Made by a program: the position numbers and the translations under genes. DNA of 19,777 bases, from contig JBFKFP010000041.1 of NCBI GenBank assembly GCA_041618535.1, positions 1 to 19,777 on the forward strand, written 5' to 3'. Positions 6,172 through 14,705 of the stretch are shown in pieces. This stretch comes from SHLJ01 sp041618535 (GTDB lineage Bacteria; Bacteroidota; Bacteroidia; Flavobacteriales; Flavobacteriaceae). The stretch's first letter is position 1. Each line of letters begins with the position of its first letter. Under the pieces are notes generated by a model that was not told the DNA's origin, made no database searches, and saw nothing but the letters and a program-made list of their open reading frames with translations.

Positions 6172-8922
6172 TTAAAGGTTATTTATAACAAGAGAGACAT
6201 AATACATAGACCCTATAAATCCTGTACCGAAAGCGGTGTAATATTCATCTCCAAGCAAATTGGTCGCGCCGGCCTTGAAAGTTGTTTTCAGGCTGGGAAC
6301 CGTATAGTTAATTTGCGCATCAACCACATGGAATGAAGGAATGTCCCCGTCTCCGAAGGCTGCCTGCCAAAAGTAAGTGTCACTCCATCTCCAGCTTGTA
6401 TTAAAGCCGAAATTCTCGAACAGGTTTGTATTTCCGAAACTGGCTTTTACCTTGTGTTCAGGAGTGTTGAAGTTTGTTCTGAAATCAGGGAATTTTTCAT
6501 CGTCAAAATCCTGCTTGGTATAAGTGTAATTTGCACTCAGATCGAAGTTACCGAATACCTTGGTAGAAACACCAATAGATCCTCCGTAAGAATTCACATC
6601 AACATCTGAATTGGTATAGGTCTGGTACGTAACAGAATCGCCATTAGCCAATGCAGCTACCGATAGGGATCCATCACCTACAGTACCATACAAAGGGGCG
6701 ATAACCGCCTCATTGGCCAGGAAGTCGCTGTAACTGTTGTAATAAGCCGAAAGATCGATAACAGTACGGTTCAGTTTTCCGCGATATCCAACTTCAAATG
6801 AAGTTATCTTCTCCGGCTTCACGATTTCGGGATTTCCTATTACGAGATTTGCCGGGTTACCACTGGCAGCAAAGGCCAGGACCGATGCTGCAGAATAAGA
6901 GTTGAAATATGCCGCTTCACCCGTTTGAGTGACCGAAGCAGGCGCTCCTAATTGTTGACCTGAAAGACTAACATCATAAGCTCTGGAATAACGTTCCGGG
7001 TTGTCCGGAGCCGATCCAACAAGAATTGCCAATCCGGCATCAAGACCGATATAGAGATCCTGGGTTGTAGGGTTTCTGAAACCAGTCTGAACAGAGGCTC
7101 TTATATTATGGTTCTTATCGGCTCCAGCCGTATATCCGAGCGACACCCTCGGGGAGAAGAAACCATCGAACAACTCCGACTTGTCATATCGAATGGACCC
7201 GGTAAACTTCAACCGGTCTTCTTCAAGGAAGGATTTCTGAATTTGAGTATAAATCCCGAATTCCTGGTAATTAATTCCCGAATCGAAATCGGTATATATG
7301 GTTCCGGATGAGTTCAACTCGTATCTCCTGAATGAGCCTCCAACCTGGATATCAGCGAAATCGATCAGATGGCTGAAATTATAATTTAAATCCGAATGGT
7401 AGTATTTGGAAGCATCCTGGAATTTCGAACCCGTACTCAGATCCGGATCGTTGATGCTTCTGTTGAAAGCAGACTGGAATTGCGGGCTACCCGGTTCAAA
7501 TCTTCCGTTATCTGCAGCCTGTCTGGCCAGCGCATGGGCCTGGTCGTCAGTTGCCCCGCTCAAGGTAGCTCCGGCATAGGTGTTGATGTAATCGCCATAC
7601 CATTCTATATCGCCCTTATGAGCCCGGTTGATATTGATCCCGGTGAATACCATGTCATACGAATTACCTGCCTTATCGGCAACTACATATCCCCTGGCAA
7701 AGAAGTTGTCATTCCGTACCTCCAGCTTATGCTGCTGCTGGGTGAACCCATCTATATAATAGCGGTTGGTTCCCTGGTAGATGGTGGATCCGGTTCCTAC
7801 CTTTCCAACGTACTGGATCTCAAAATCATTTGCCCAGGGCCGGAAATACAGGCCCCAATCGGCCTTGACACTTTCGGCATTGAAATTGGTAAGGTCACTT
7901 TCGTTATAACCGGTACGACTTACCTCAACATCAGGCACGATTCCTAGGCCTCCTGATGCTGCCCTTATATTGATGCCGTAATCATCACCATAAACATTTA
8001 TACCGTTGTAATTCAGGTTAGTGGCTCTGGTTCCTCCATTTGAATTTCTATCCACCTCGCTTACAGCTCCCCAATCAGTACCTTTTAACCAGCCAAAGTT
8101 GACTTTAACTGCGAAATAATCATTGAACCTATGAGCGGCACGTATCCCGAAGTCTCTGTATGTGTTGTCACCGGTTGCCTCCTGAGAAGTGATCCCTTGC
8201 TTGTAAAATCCACTTATGCCTGGGAAATCGAAAGGATTTTTACTACGCATAAATAAAATACCGTTGAAGGCGTTCGCACCATAGAGCGCCGATGCGGCGC
8301 CGGGCAGCAATTCAACGCTCTGGACATCGGTCTCTGTCATTCCCACAAGGTTTCCTATCGGGAAATTCAGCGCCGGTGTCGAGTTATCCATTCCATCAAC
8401 AAGCTGCATAAAACGTGTGTTCGCAAAAGTCGCGAAGCCACGGGTGTTAACCGATTTAAAGGTTAAACTGTTGGTGTTGATATCCACTCCTTTCAGGTTC
8501 TCAAGGCCGTCATAGAAGTCGGCACTTGCAGTAGTTTTGATCTCCTTCAAACCAAACCTTTCAACGGTTACCGGGGATTCAAAAATTCGCTCGGGCGTTC
8601 GTGAGGCCGAAACTACGACCTCATCCAGCTCGGTCCCTTCTTTGAGAATAAAATCTACGGTCTGCGGACTGGTTGTGATGTCCACGGTAACCGTTTCAAA
8701 TCCGATACTGCTGGCTTGAAGCTGAAACGGCGGGGTTAGATCTACCGTCAGGCTGTAGTTGCCGTCAAAATCGGCCACCGTTCCGAGGGAGGTGCCAACT
8801 ACAATAACATTTGCCGAGGGTAGAGGTTGTCCGGAATCATCTTTAACGGTTCCGTTAACGGTCGTCTGCGCATAGCTGTAAACACAACTAAGCAGCAAAA
8901 AAATCTTTGCAATAGTTCTCAT
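6172..8922 (-). CDS. TonB-dependent outer-membrane receptor with N-terminal carboxypeptidase-regulatory-like domain
   Basis: The 916-residue product has a signal peptide ending SYA|Q (18/19). Next come a CarboxypepD_reg-like beta-sandwich (about 20-95; GTVKDDSGQPLPSANVIVVG and GTVADFDGNYSL), a TonB-box-like DEVVVSAS (100-107), the plug domain (about 115-235; VNTRGFA, QLVDGMDNSTP, ELLPGAASALYGANAFNGIL) and a 22-strand-type barrel to the C-terminus. Many barrel strands have alternating aromatic and polar residues. The family imports ligands across the outer membrane using TonB/ExbBD energy. No SusD-like gene is adjacent, which argues against a classical SusCD glycan system. The partner gene 21 nt downstream encodes an SGNH hydrolase lipoprotein. 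The plug lacks an obvious ligand signature, so the substrate cannot be named. The ATG at 8922 gives a good signal peptide. Confidence 0.93.
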   Translation of the reverse strand: MRTIAKIFLLLSCVYSYAQTTVNGTVKDDSGQPLPSANVIVVGTSLGTVADFDGNYSLTVDLTPPFQLQASSIGFETVTVDITTSPQTVDFILKEGTELDEVVVSASRTPERIFESPVTVERFGLKEIKTTASADFYDGLENLKGVDINTNSLTFKSVNTRGFATFANTRFMQLVDGMDNSTPALNFPIGNLVGMTETDVQSVELLPGAASALYGANAFNGILFMRSKNPFDFPGISGFYKQGITSQEATGDNTYRDFGIRAAHRFNDYFAVKVNFGWLKGTDWGAVSEVDRNSNGGTRATNLNYNGINVYGDDYGINIRAASGGLGIVPDVEVSRTGYNESDLTNFNAESVKADWGLYFRPWANDFEIQYVGKVGTGSTIYQGTNRYYIDGFTQQQHKLEVRNDNFFARGYVVADKAGNSYDMVFTGININRAHKGDIEWYGDYINTYAGATLSGATDDQAHALARQAADNGRFEPGSPQFQSAFNRSINDPDLSTGSKFQDASKYYHSDLNYNFSHLIDFADIQVGGSFRRYELNSSGTIYTDFDSGINYQEFGIYTQIQKSFLEEDRLKFTGSIRYDKSELFDGFFSPRVSLGYTAGADKNHNIRASVQTGFRNPTTQDLYIGLDAGLAILVGSAPDNPERYSRAYDVSLSGQQLGAPASVTQTGEAAYFNSYSAASVLAFAASGNPANLVIGNPEIVKPEKITSFEVGYRGKLNRTVIDLSAYYNSYSDFLANEAVIAPLYGTVGDGSLSVAALANGDSVTYQTYTNSDVDVNSYGGSIGVSTKVFGNFDLSANYTYTKQDFDDEKFPDFRTNFNTPEHKVKASFGNTNLFENFGFNTSWRWSDTYFWQAAFGDGDIPSFHVVDAQINYTVPSLKTTFKAGATNLLGDEYYTAFGTGFIGSMYYVSLVINNL

Positions 8923-9089
8923 TTCGAGTATTAGTTAGTATTATTCAATTTATTCTTTAGGCAAGATAAATAAATATACGAAAATTAATTGCTCGACATC
9001 CCAATAAAATCAAGGGACCTGTAAGACGCGTGATTTTACATTACGCAAAGGAATACTTACTGAATTCTCTGTTTGATAAAGAAGTAGAA
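8923..9089. other. AT-rich intergenic region between glmS and the TonB receptor gene
   Basis: The 167 nt between the glmS stop and the TonB receptor start hold no ORF. On the minus strand a weak -7-like TATCTTGC lies about 40 nt upstream of the receptor ATG. GCGTGAT (9029-9035) and ATTACGC (9041-9047) could form a 7-bp stem with one G-T pair but have no T-tract. I see no convincing glmS terminator, so read-through into the receptor operon cannot be excluded. Confidence 0.4.
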
Positions 9090-10937
9090 TTATTCTACAG
9101 TCACTGACTTGGCAAGATTCCTGGGCTGGTCAACATTTTTGCCAAGCATGACAGCTATATGGTATGAAAGAAGCTGAAGCGGGATGGTAGTTAATAATGG
9201 TGAAAGGCATTCCAGTGTTTCTGGAACCTCGATAACATGGTCTGCCAACTCTTTTACAGTAACATCCCCTTTTGTTACAACGGCAATGATCACGCCTTTG
9301 CGGGATTTGATCTCCTGGATATTGCTTACTATCTTATCATAATGGCCCAGTTTGGTTGCGATTATGACTGTTGGCATATTTTCATCAATAAGGGCAATCG
9401 GGCCGTGTTTCATTTCGGCCGCGGGATATCCTTCTGCATGTATGTAAGAGATCTCTTTTAATTTTAATGCGCCCTCAAGAGCTACCGGAAAATTATATCC
9501 TCTCCCCAGGTACAGAAAGTTTTTGGCTTCCTTGTAAATTCCAGCTATCTGTCTAACCATTGAATCGGTCTTCAGTGCAACGGCAACCTTTTCAGGGATG
9601 GTCTCAAGTTCGAAGAGGTGCTTTCTGAATTCGGAGCTTGAAATGGTCCCTTTCGCCCGAGCCATTCGAAGGGCGATCATCGTTAAAATGGTTATCTGTG
9701 TTGTAAAGGCTTTAGTAGATGCAACACCAATTTCAGGACCTGCGTGCGTATAGGCGCCCGCATGAGTTTCCCGTGCGATAGAAGAGCCTACAACATTGCA
9801 TACTCCGAATACAAAGGCACCCCGGGACTTCGCTAATTTTATGGCAGCCAGTGTATCTGCTGTCTCTCCCGACTGCGAGATCGCTATTACAACATCATTT
9901 TCAGTGATCACTGGGTTACGGTATCGAAATTCTGAGGCATAATCCACCTCAACCGGAATTCTCGCCAAATCCTCGAAGATATATTCGGCCACCAGTCCTG
10001 CATGCCATGAGGTTCCGCATGCAACGATAATTATGCGTTTGGCGGCAAGGAATTTCTTCATGTTGTCTTCAACGCCCCCCATTTTAATAATAGCCTCTTC
10101 CGGAAGAAGCCTTCCCCTGAAGGTATCGATAATGGCGTGGGGTTGTTCAAAGATCTCCTTAAGCATAAAATGCGGAAAGCCGCCCTTTTCTATCTGCTCA
10201 AGGTGAAGCTGAAGTTCCTGGACGTAGGGATTGACCAGGGAGTCATCCTTGATTTTCCTGACTCTAACTTCCCTGTTTAACCTTACTACGGCCATCTCTT
10301 CGTCTTCAAGGTAAATGGCATTGTTGGTGTATTCAATAAACGGGGAGGCGTCACTGGCGATAAAGAATTCGCCGTCCCCTATGCCTATTGCCAGTGGGCT
10401 GCCCAGACGGGCCACTACAATTTCATTTGGCTTTGTTCGGTCAAATACCGCGATAGCATAGGCGCCAACAACCTGGTTCAGGGCGATCTGTACCGCCTTT
10501 CCAAGCTTGATATCATCACTCTTTTTGATTTCCTCAATCAGGTTTACCAGTACTTCGGTGTCGGTGTCTGAGACAAATTTATATCCACGCGATTCAAGCT
10601 CCTGCTTTAACGACTCGTAATTCTCTATAATGCCATTATGTATTATAACCAGGTCGCCCGAATTTGAATAATGCGGATGAGAATTGATGTCGTTCGGGAC
10701 ACCATGAGTGGCCCACCTTGTATGGCCAATTCCGAGATTTCCTTTTGTAGTGATCTCGGCTTTTACCTTATTCTCGAGATCTTCAACCTTTCCCTTGGTT
10801 TTTGAAAGCTTGATGTCGGATCCATCATAAAGTGCAATACCGGCACTGTCATATCCGCGGTATTCCAACCTCTTCAACCCTTTTAAAATGATAGGATAGG
10901 CTTCACGATGCCCGATGTATCCAACAATGCCACACAT
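9090..10937 (-). CDS. glmS: Glutamine-fructose-6-phosphate aminotransferase (isomerizing)
   Basis: GlmS makes glucosamine-6-phosphate from fructose-6-phosphate and glutamine, the entry step to UDP-GlcNAc, peptidoglycan and LPS. The 615-residue product begins MCGIVGYIGHREAYPIILKG, so Cys2 becomes the N-terminal nucleophile of the class II glutaminase domain. GHTRWATHG (71-79) and HNGIIENY (100-107) belong to the same domain. Two SIS sugar-isomerase domains follow: CGTSWHAG and SQSGETADT in the first; LGRGYNFPVALEGALKLKE and HGPIALID in the second. The C-terminal tail ends DQPRNLAKSVTVE, the conserved terminus that forms part of the active site. It starts 7 nt after the DUF4270 lipoprotein gene and is last in its operon. 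Length and motifs are complete; function is secure. Confidence 0.98.
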   Translation of the reverse strand: MCGIVGYIGHREAYPIILKGLKRLEYRGYDSAGIALYDGSDIKLSKTKGKVEDLENKVKAEITTKGNLGIGHTRWATHGVPNDINSHPHYSNSGDLVIIHNGIIENYESLKQELESRGYKFVSDTDTEVLVNLIEEIKKSDDIKLGKAVQIALNQVVGAYAIAVFDRTKPNEIVVARLGSPLAIGIGDGEFFIASDASPFIEYTNNAIYLEDEEMAVVRLNREVRVRKIKDDSLVNPYVQELQLHLEQIEKGGFPHFMLKEIFEQPHAIIDTFRGRLLPEEAIIKMGGVEDNMKKFLAAKRIIIVACGTSWHAGLVAEYIFEDLARIPVEVDYASEFRYRNPVITENDVVIAISQSGETADTLAAIKLAKSRGAFVFGVCNVVGSSIARETHAGAYTHAGPEIGVASTKAFTTQITILTMIALRMARAKGTISSSEFRKHLFELETIPEKVAVALKTDSMVRQIAGIYKEAKNFLYLGRGYNFPVALEGALKLKEISYIHAEGYPAAEMKHGPIALIDENMPTVIIATKLGHYDKIVSNIQEIKSRKGVIIAVVTKGDVTVKELADHVIEVPETLECLSPLLTTIPLQLLSYHIAVMLGKNVDQPRNLAKSVTVE

Positions 10938-10944
10938 ACTTCAA

Positions 10945-12540
10945 TTAATTTTCAGGTTCGGTATAATAAATTTTGAGTTTTACCTGTTTGTCTTCATCTG
11001 CAGCATTGTTTCCTAACAAAACCGTTCCTCTGGGAGAGAGAAAGTAACCCGATACGGTTTCCATAACGGGGCCATTTGCCGACTGAAGGGTTAGATTTTC
11101 TATTGAATTTACGTTGGTGGTTACCACAAGACCTAATTTAGCATTTGTAGAATCTCTGAGAAAAAGATTATTGATGTGTTCGGTTATTTCGATCTTGTAC
11201 TTGATACCTTCTCCATCGGGAAGATCATCGACCCTGAATAGCGGTTTCAAGTGATCCACCTTCGCATTGACCTGCGTAGAACTTGCTGATTGATCCAGGA
11301 TATAATCCACCAAAGGCTCATTGGTTTCCAGGTTGTAAATATAAACACGATCAGGTTCTTCACCCTGCATGGCAGACTGGTCTACGTAGAATTCGATATC
11401 CGCCTGATTTATCAGCCATTCGTTCGACTTAAAATCATCCAGTTCCGGGGAATTCCCGTTTTCATCTCCGTTGAATAGGTTAATAATTGCCATATTGCCC
11501 TGAACCCCTTTCAAAAAGAGCTGGGCGTCGCCTTCCACATCATTTCCCGGTGGGATGCTTATGAAGTTATCCTCAACAAAATTTACGAGGTTGCCGTTAA
11601 AACTCATGGTAACAGAGCCGGGCTCCGTTGAACCCTCAGAATCGCCACCGTCATCTGAAGTTTCTTCAACATCACTGGTGTAATGAAGAGTCAGGGAAGC
11701 ATTAGACCCGATGTTCAACATCATTAAGGTGCCATTTTCAGATGTTGCCTCGGCCTTTATGTACAGTCCCCGGAAATGATTCAAGAAATTACTTTGATTG
11801 CTCAACTCCGGCTCCCCCTCCTTTTCGAAAAACAGGGATTCCCAGAGATCGTTTGGATTATTCAACACCACCCTGATCCCGGGAGCCAAACGGGAGGTAA
11901 TTGTTGTGGAGTCCAGCTCTTCGTCGTAAGTGGTCAGAATTATCTGTTCCTCGTCAGGAAGGAAGGCATCATTTTCATAAAGCAGTTCACCTTCCAGATC
12001 GAGGTCATTGATCGATGATCCGTCGGAAGTTGTCTTATCTGAGAAGTAAGTTAATGGATTATTGAACCCTTCACCTGGATTAAAACCCCTCAGAAAGTAA
12101 TTGTTTTTGAAGACCGACAACTTGATCGGGCTGTTTCCAAAGATGGAATCGACCAGGTAAGTGTTATTGCCTTCAGCATCTGTGTCGATGAGCCTGGTGA
12201 AATAAGGAATGTATAGAACCACAGAGTCCAAAACAGGGTTTTCACCAAAGGATAGATTAAAATCGGAAGGGGTTATTTGTCCGACGAAACTTGCAGTGAA
12301 GTCACCGAAGTTCGGGTCATTGTTATATCCTAACAAGTATGCAGGAAGGGCGTTGGACTGAACCGGGCCGACATCCTGGTTGTAGGTAATAACCGGATAG
12401 GTAATGCTCCCTGTTGCAAAATTCACATCTCCTATTATATCTGTGCCAAGGTTAGCAAAGTCCTTATCGCAGGACACTATACCTAAGGCAATCAACAGAA
12501 TGATGAATATGGGCGAGCTTAGAAATCGCTTTATTCTCAT
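10945..12540 (-). CDS. DUF4270 family lipoprotein
   Basis: A 531-residue protein with a lipoprotein signal peptide (hydrophobic 10-22, lipobox IVSC, acylated Cys24). The mature start DKDFANLGTDIIGD and the following FxGxITPSxFxxSFGENPVLDSVVLYIPY pattern resemble the DUF4270 family, which is largely restricted to Bacteroidota and has no established biochemical role. The body is rich in beta strands, Asp, Asn and Thr. A low-complexity acidic/Ser-Gly stretch (EETSDDGGDSEGSTEPGS) lies near residue 300 and looks like a linker between two beta domains. No catalytic motif is recognised. The gene is sandwiched between the GlgA-like gene and glmS with 7-nt gaps on both sides, implying shared transcription. 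That position suggests, but does not prove, a role in envelope polymer assembly. Assigned by overall pattern, not by a search. Confidence 0.78.
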   Translation of the reverse strand: MRIKRFLSSPIFIILLIALGIVSCDKDFANLGTDIIGDVNFATGSITYPVITYNQDVGPVQSNALPAYLLGYNNDPNFGDFTASFVGQITPSDFNLSFGENPVLDSVVLYIPYFTRLIDTDAEGNNTYLVDSIFGNSPIKLSVFKNNYFLRGFNPGEGFNNPLTYFSDKTTSDGSSINDLDLEGELLYENDAFLPDEEQIILTTYDEELDSTTITSRLAPGIRVVLNNPNDLWESLFFEKEGEPELSNQSNFLNHFRGLYIKAEATSENGTLMMLNIGSNASLTLHYTSDVEETSDDGGDSEGSTEPGSVTMSFNGNLVNFVEDNFISIPPGNDVEGDAQLFLKGVQGNMAIINLFNGDENGNSPELDDFKSNEWLINQADIEFYVDQSAMQGEEPDRVYIYNLETNEPLVDYILDQSASSTQVNAKVDHLKPLFRVDDLPDGEGIKYKIEITEHINNLFLRDSTNAKLGLVVTTNVNSIENLTLQSANGPVMETVSGYFLSPRGTVLLGNNAADEDKQVKLKIYYTEPEN

Positions 12541-12547
12541 GGGTAGA

Positions 12548-13357
12548 TTAACTTAAGACTTTGGTTTTGTAAAATTCGGTGTAGGCCTCAGAAAAATTTT
12601 CCAGATCGTGATAGCCAAGCACAGGTTTTTTACTTGCTTTCAGATATTTGGTCAATTCAGCGGGAATATCCTGTGAACCTACGATAAGGGCGTCGGAATA
12701 ATCGATGGCGACCTTCATAATATTGATGTAGCTGGGTTCCGCAAGCACGGAAATCGCCTTGTCATCTATATTATCGAATTTCACCTTATCGATCATCTGT
12801 TTGTTTAACGTTGAATCAAAACTTTGATTGTAAACCGAAGTCACAATTTTACTTTCGGTGAATAAGGGTTCATCCTTATAATACTCCTTAAGATAGAGCG
12901 GCAATAACGAAGCCATCCATCCATGGACGTGAATGATATCCGGGGCCCAATTCAGTTTTTTAACGGTCTCGATCACTCCCTTGGCAAAAAAGATTGCTCT
13001 TTCGTCATTGTCAGGGAACAGGTTTCCGTCTTCATCGGTGAGAGTGGCCTTTCTTTTGAAATACTCTTCATTGTCGATAAAATATACCTGAATTCGTTCC
13101 TTCGGAATGGATGCCACCTTAATTATCAAGGGCATATCTAGGTCGTTGATCACAAGGTTAATTCCCGAGAGCCTGATCACTTCATGCAACTGGTGGCGTC
13201 TTTCGTTTATATTGCCGTAACGCGGCATGAAAATACGTATTTGTCCGCCTTGTTTGTTAACCATTCTCGGGGCCTCAAAAGACATGGAGGAGATTTCGGT
13301 TTCTGGCAGGTAAGGCACAACTTCGGATGACACATACAATATTCTCTTATCTTTCAT
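12548..13357 (-). CDS. GlgA-like protein: isolated GT5 (starch synthase) N-terminal domain, probably not a functional glycogen synthase
   Basis: The 269-residue protein matches only the N-terminal Rossmann half of bacterial glycogen synthase (about 480 aa). It starts RILYVSSEVVPYLPE (5-19) like GlgA's SEVAP, has the FMPRYGNI (43-50) equivalent of the LPRY segment, then PDIIHVHGWMASLLPLYLK (139-157) at the place of GlgA's HAHDWHT. The ADP-glucose-binding KxGGL motif that should follow SEVxPY is replaced by an unrelated ETEISSMSF, and HDW is changed to HGW. The whole C-terminal GT-B half, with the nucleotide-binding region and E/D catalytic determinants, is missing with no frameshift trace downstream; the next gene begins after 7 nt. 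Automatic annotation would call it glycogen synthase, but catalysis seems unlikely. It leads the operon with DUF4270 and glmS. A regulatory or structural role is possible but unknown. Confidence 0.82.
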   Translation of the reverse strand: MKDKRILYVSSEVVPYLPETEISSMSFEAPRMVNKQGGQIRIFMPRYGNINERRHQLHEVIRLSGINLVINDLDMPLIIKVASIPKERIQVYFIDNEEYFKRKATLTDEDGNLFPDNDERAIFFAKGVIETVKKLNWAPDIIHVHGWMASLLPLYLKEYYKDEPLFTESKIVTSVYNQSFDSTLNKQMIDKVKFDNIDDKAISVLAEPSYINIMKVAIDYSDALIVGSQDIPAELTKYLKASKKPVLGYHDLENFSEAYTEFYKTKVLS

Positions 13358-13392
13358 AAACTAATCCGCTTAGGGTTTCCTTTAAAAACATG

Positions 13393-13400
13393 CAAAACTA
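13393..13400 (-). promoter_or_regulatory. Candidate -7 element for the GlgA-like/DUF4270/glmS operon
   Basis: On the minus strand this reads TAGTTTTG, matching TAnnTTTG, 35 nt upstream of the GlgA-like ATG. Its flank is A/T-rich; a proper -33 TTG is not evident. It would face away from the panC promoter in the same 128-nt spacer. Confidence 0.45.
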
Positions 13401-13454
13401 CAAAAATTATGCAGATTAACAGTATTTAATTAAGGCCAATTAGCTCTATTATGT

Positions 13455-13462
13455 TAAGTTTG
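13455..13462 (+). promoter_or_regulatory. Candidate -7 element for the panCD operon
   Basis: TAAGTTTG fits TAnnTTTG exactly and lies 23 nt upstream of the panC TTG start, which would leave a leader of about 15-20 nt. The sequence at the -33 distance is A/T-rich but has no clear TTG. Confidence 0.45.
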
Positions 13463-13485
13463 CACGGTTAAAATTTTCTCCCGAT

Positions 13486-14337
13486 TTGAAGGTTTTTCAG
13501 AAAAAGAATGAATTAGGTCTCGTTTTAGATGGCTATCGACAATCTCGGTTAAAAATAGGATTTGTGCCGACCATGGGAGCTCTTCACCAGGGACACCTTT
13601 CTTTGGTAAGCAGGGCGCTTTCTGAAAACGACAAATGCGTCGTCAGTATTTTTGTAAATCCAACCCAATTCAACAATCAACAGGATCTCGATAAATATCC
13701 GCGCACCCTTGAGCGCGACCGGGATCTGCTTAAAACCGTTTCCGAAGAACATATCCTCATCTACGCCCCGAATGTAAATGATCTCTATTCTGAAGACGTA
13801 AAGGCTGAGGAGTATGATTTTGGTGGTCTTGAAAGTGAAATGGAAGGTAAATACCGGTCAGGCCATTTTGACGGGGTTGCCACTGTGGTAAGACGATTGT
13901 TTGAAGCCGTGAATCCCGACAGGGCATATTTTGGAAAGAAGGACTTTCAGCAGTTACTGATTATCAGGGCCCTGGTCAGACAATTGAACCTGCCGGTTGA
14001 GATAATAGGTTGTGAAATCAAAAGAGAAGCCGATGGCCTGGCCATGAGTTCCCGCAATGAACGCCTGTCAGAAACCCACCGTAAAGCAGCGCCTTTCATT
14101 TACAAAACCCTGAGAAAAGCGAGGGAGAAGTTTGGCACAGAAAGTGCTGCTAAATTGACGAACTGGGTTAAAAAGGAGTTCGAAACGAATGATCAGCTGG
14201 AATTGGAGTATTTCATCGTGGCAGACGCCTTGAACCTTAAACCGGTTAGAAGAAAATCAAAGAGAAAAGAGTACAGAGCATTTATCGCAGCCTACGCCGG
14301 GGACATCCGGCTCATCGATAACATCGCACTAAATTAA
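13486..14337 (+). CDS. panC: Pantothenate synthetase (pantoate-beta-alanine ligase)
   Basis: PanC condenses pantoate and beta-alanine with ATP via a pantoyl-adenylate, the last step of vitamin B5 synthesis, in the cytoplasm. The 283-residue protein shows the nucleotidyltransferase signature PTMGALHQGH (28-37) with HxGH at 34-37, VSIFVNPTQF (53-62), YFGKKDFQQ (148-156) and the KMSKS-like MSSRNERLS (187-195). The start is TTG at 13486: it gives MKVFQKKNEL, which aligns with normal PanC beginnings, and no in-frame ATG occurs between it and the upstream stop. The nearby ATG at 13451 is out of frame and runs into a stop after six codons. panD follows after 13 nt. Confidence 0.96.
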   Translation: MKVFQKKNELGLVLDGYRQSRLKIGFVPTMGALHQGHLSLVSRALSENDKCVVSIFVNPTQFNNQQDLDKYPRTLERDRDLLKTVSEEHILIYAPNVNDLYSEDVKAEEYDFGGLESEMEGKYRSGHFDGVATVVRRLFEAVNPDRAYFGKKDFQQLLIIRALVRQLNLPVEIIGCEIKREADGLAMSSRNERLSETHRKAAPFIYKTLRKAREKFGTESAAKLTNWVKKEFETNDQLELEYFIVADALNLKPVRRKSKRKEYRAFIAAYAGDIRLIDNIALN

Positions 14338-14350
14338 TTACCTTTGCCCT

Positions 14351-14701
14351 ATGCAAATTCAAGTTGTTAAGTCGAAGATACATCGCGTCAAAGTTACCGG
14401 AGCCGATCTCAATTATATCGGTAGCGTGACCATTGATGAAGATCTTATGGACGCAGCGAATATCATCCAGGGAGAGAAGATACAGATCGTAAATAACGAT
14501 AATGGAGAACGACTCGAGACTTATGTCATTCCCGGGACACGCGGAAGTGGTGAAATCACCCTGAATGGTGCTGCAGCTCGCAAGGTGTCGGTAGGGGATA
14601 CCCTAATCCTGATCACTTACGCGATCATGGATATTGAAGAAGCCAAATCATTTAAACCGGCCCTGGTTTTTCCTGACGAAAACACGAATCTTTTAAAATA
14701 G
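14351..14701 (+). CDS. panD: Aspartate 1-decarboxylase (pyruvoyl-dependent)
   Basis: PanD decarboxylates L-aspartate to beta-alanine, the substrate PanC uses. The 116-residue proenzyme contains the self-cleavage site YIGSVTID with Gly24-Ser25; cleavage turns Ser25 into the pyruvoyl cofactor. Other conserved residues stand at standard positions: Lys9, His11, Arg54, Thr57, Tyr58, Asn72 and Ala74-76 (TLNGAAAR). These positions agree with the E. coli enzyme without gaps. It is 13 nt after panC and 4 nt before the flippase-like gene, so it is in the middle of a tight operon. A bacterial PanZ-type maturation factor is not visible in this window. Confidence 0.97.
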   Translation: MQIQVVKSKIHRVKVTGADLNYIGSVTIDEDLMDAANIIQGEKIQIVNNDNGERLETYVIPGTRGSGEITLNGAAARKVSVGDTLILITYAIMDIEEAKSFKPALVFPDENTNLLK

Positions 14702-14705
14702 GCAG

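Noticed and set aside
7396..7947. 183-codon plus-strand ORF inside the TonB receptor gene
   Set aside because: Antisense to a continuous receptor reading frame, without signal peptide or family motifs; long shadow ORFs are expected opposite barrel-coding sequence.
9029..9047. glmS terminator hairpin
   Set aside because: The stem includes a G-T pair, is A/T-rich inside and lacks a T-tract in either direction.
10938..10944. glmS ribozyme or riboswitch upstream of glmS
   Set aside because: Only 7 nt separate glmS from the preceding gene, leaving no room; this control is typical of Gram-positive bacteria.
12548..13357. Frameshifted or truncated glgA pseudogene
   Set aside because: The remaining half is absent downstream rather than out of frame, the frame is clean, and the packing with DUF4270 is tight; it looks like a genuine short protein.
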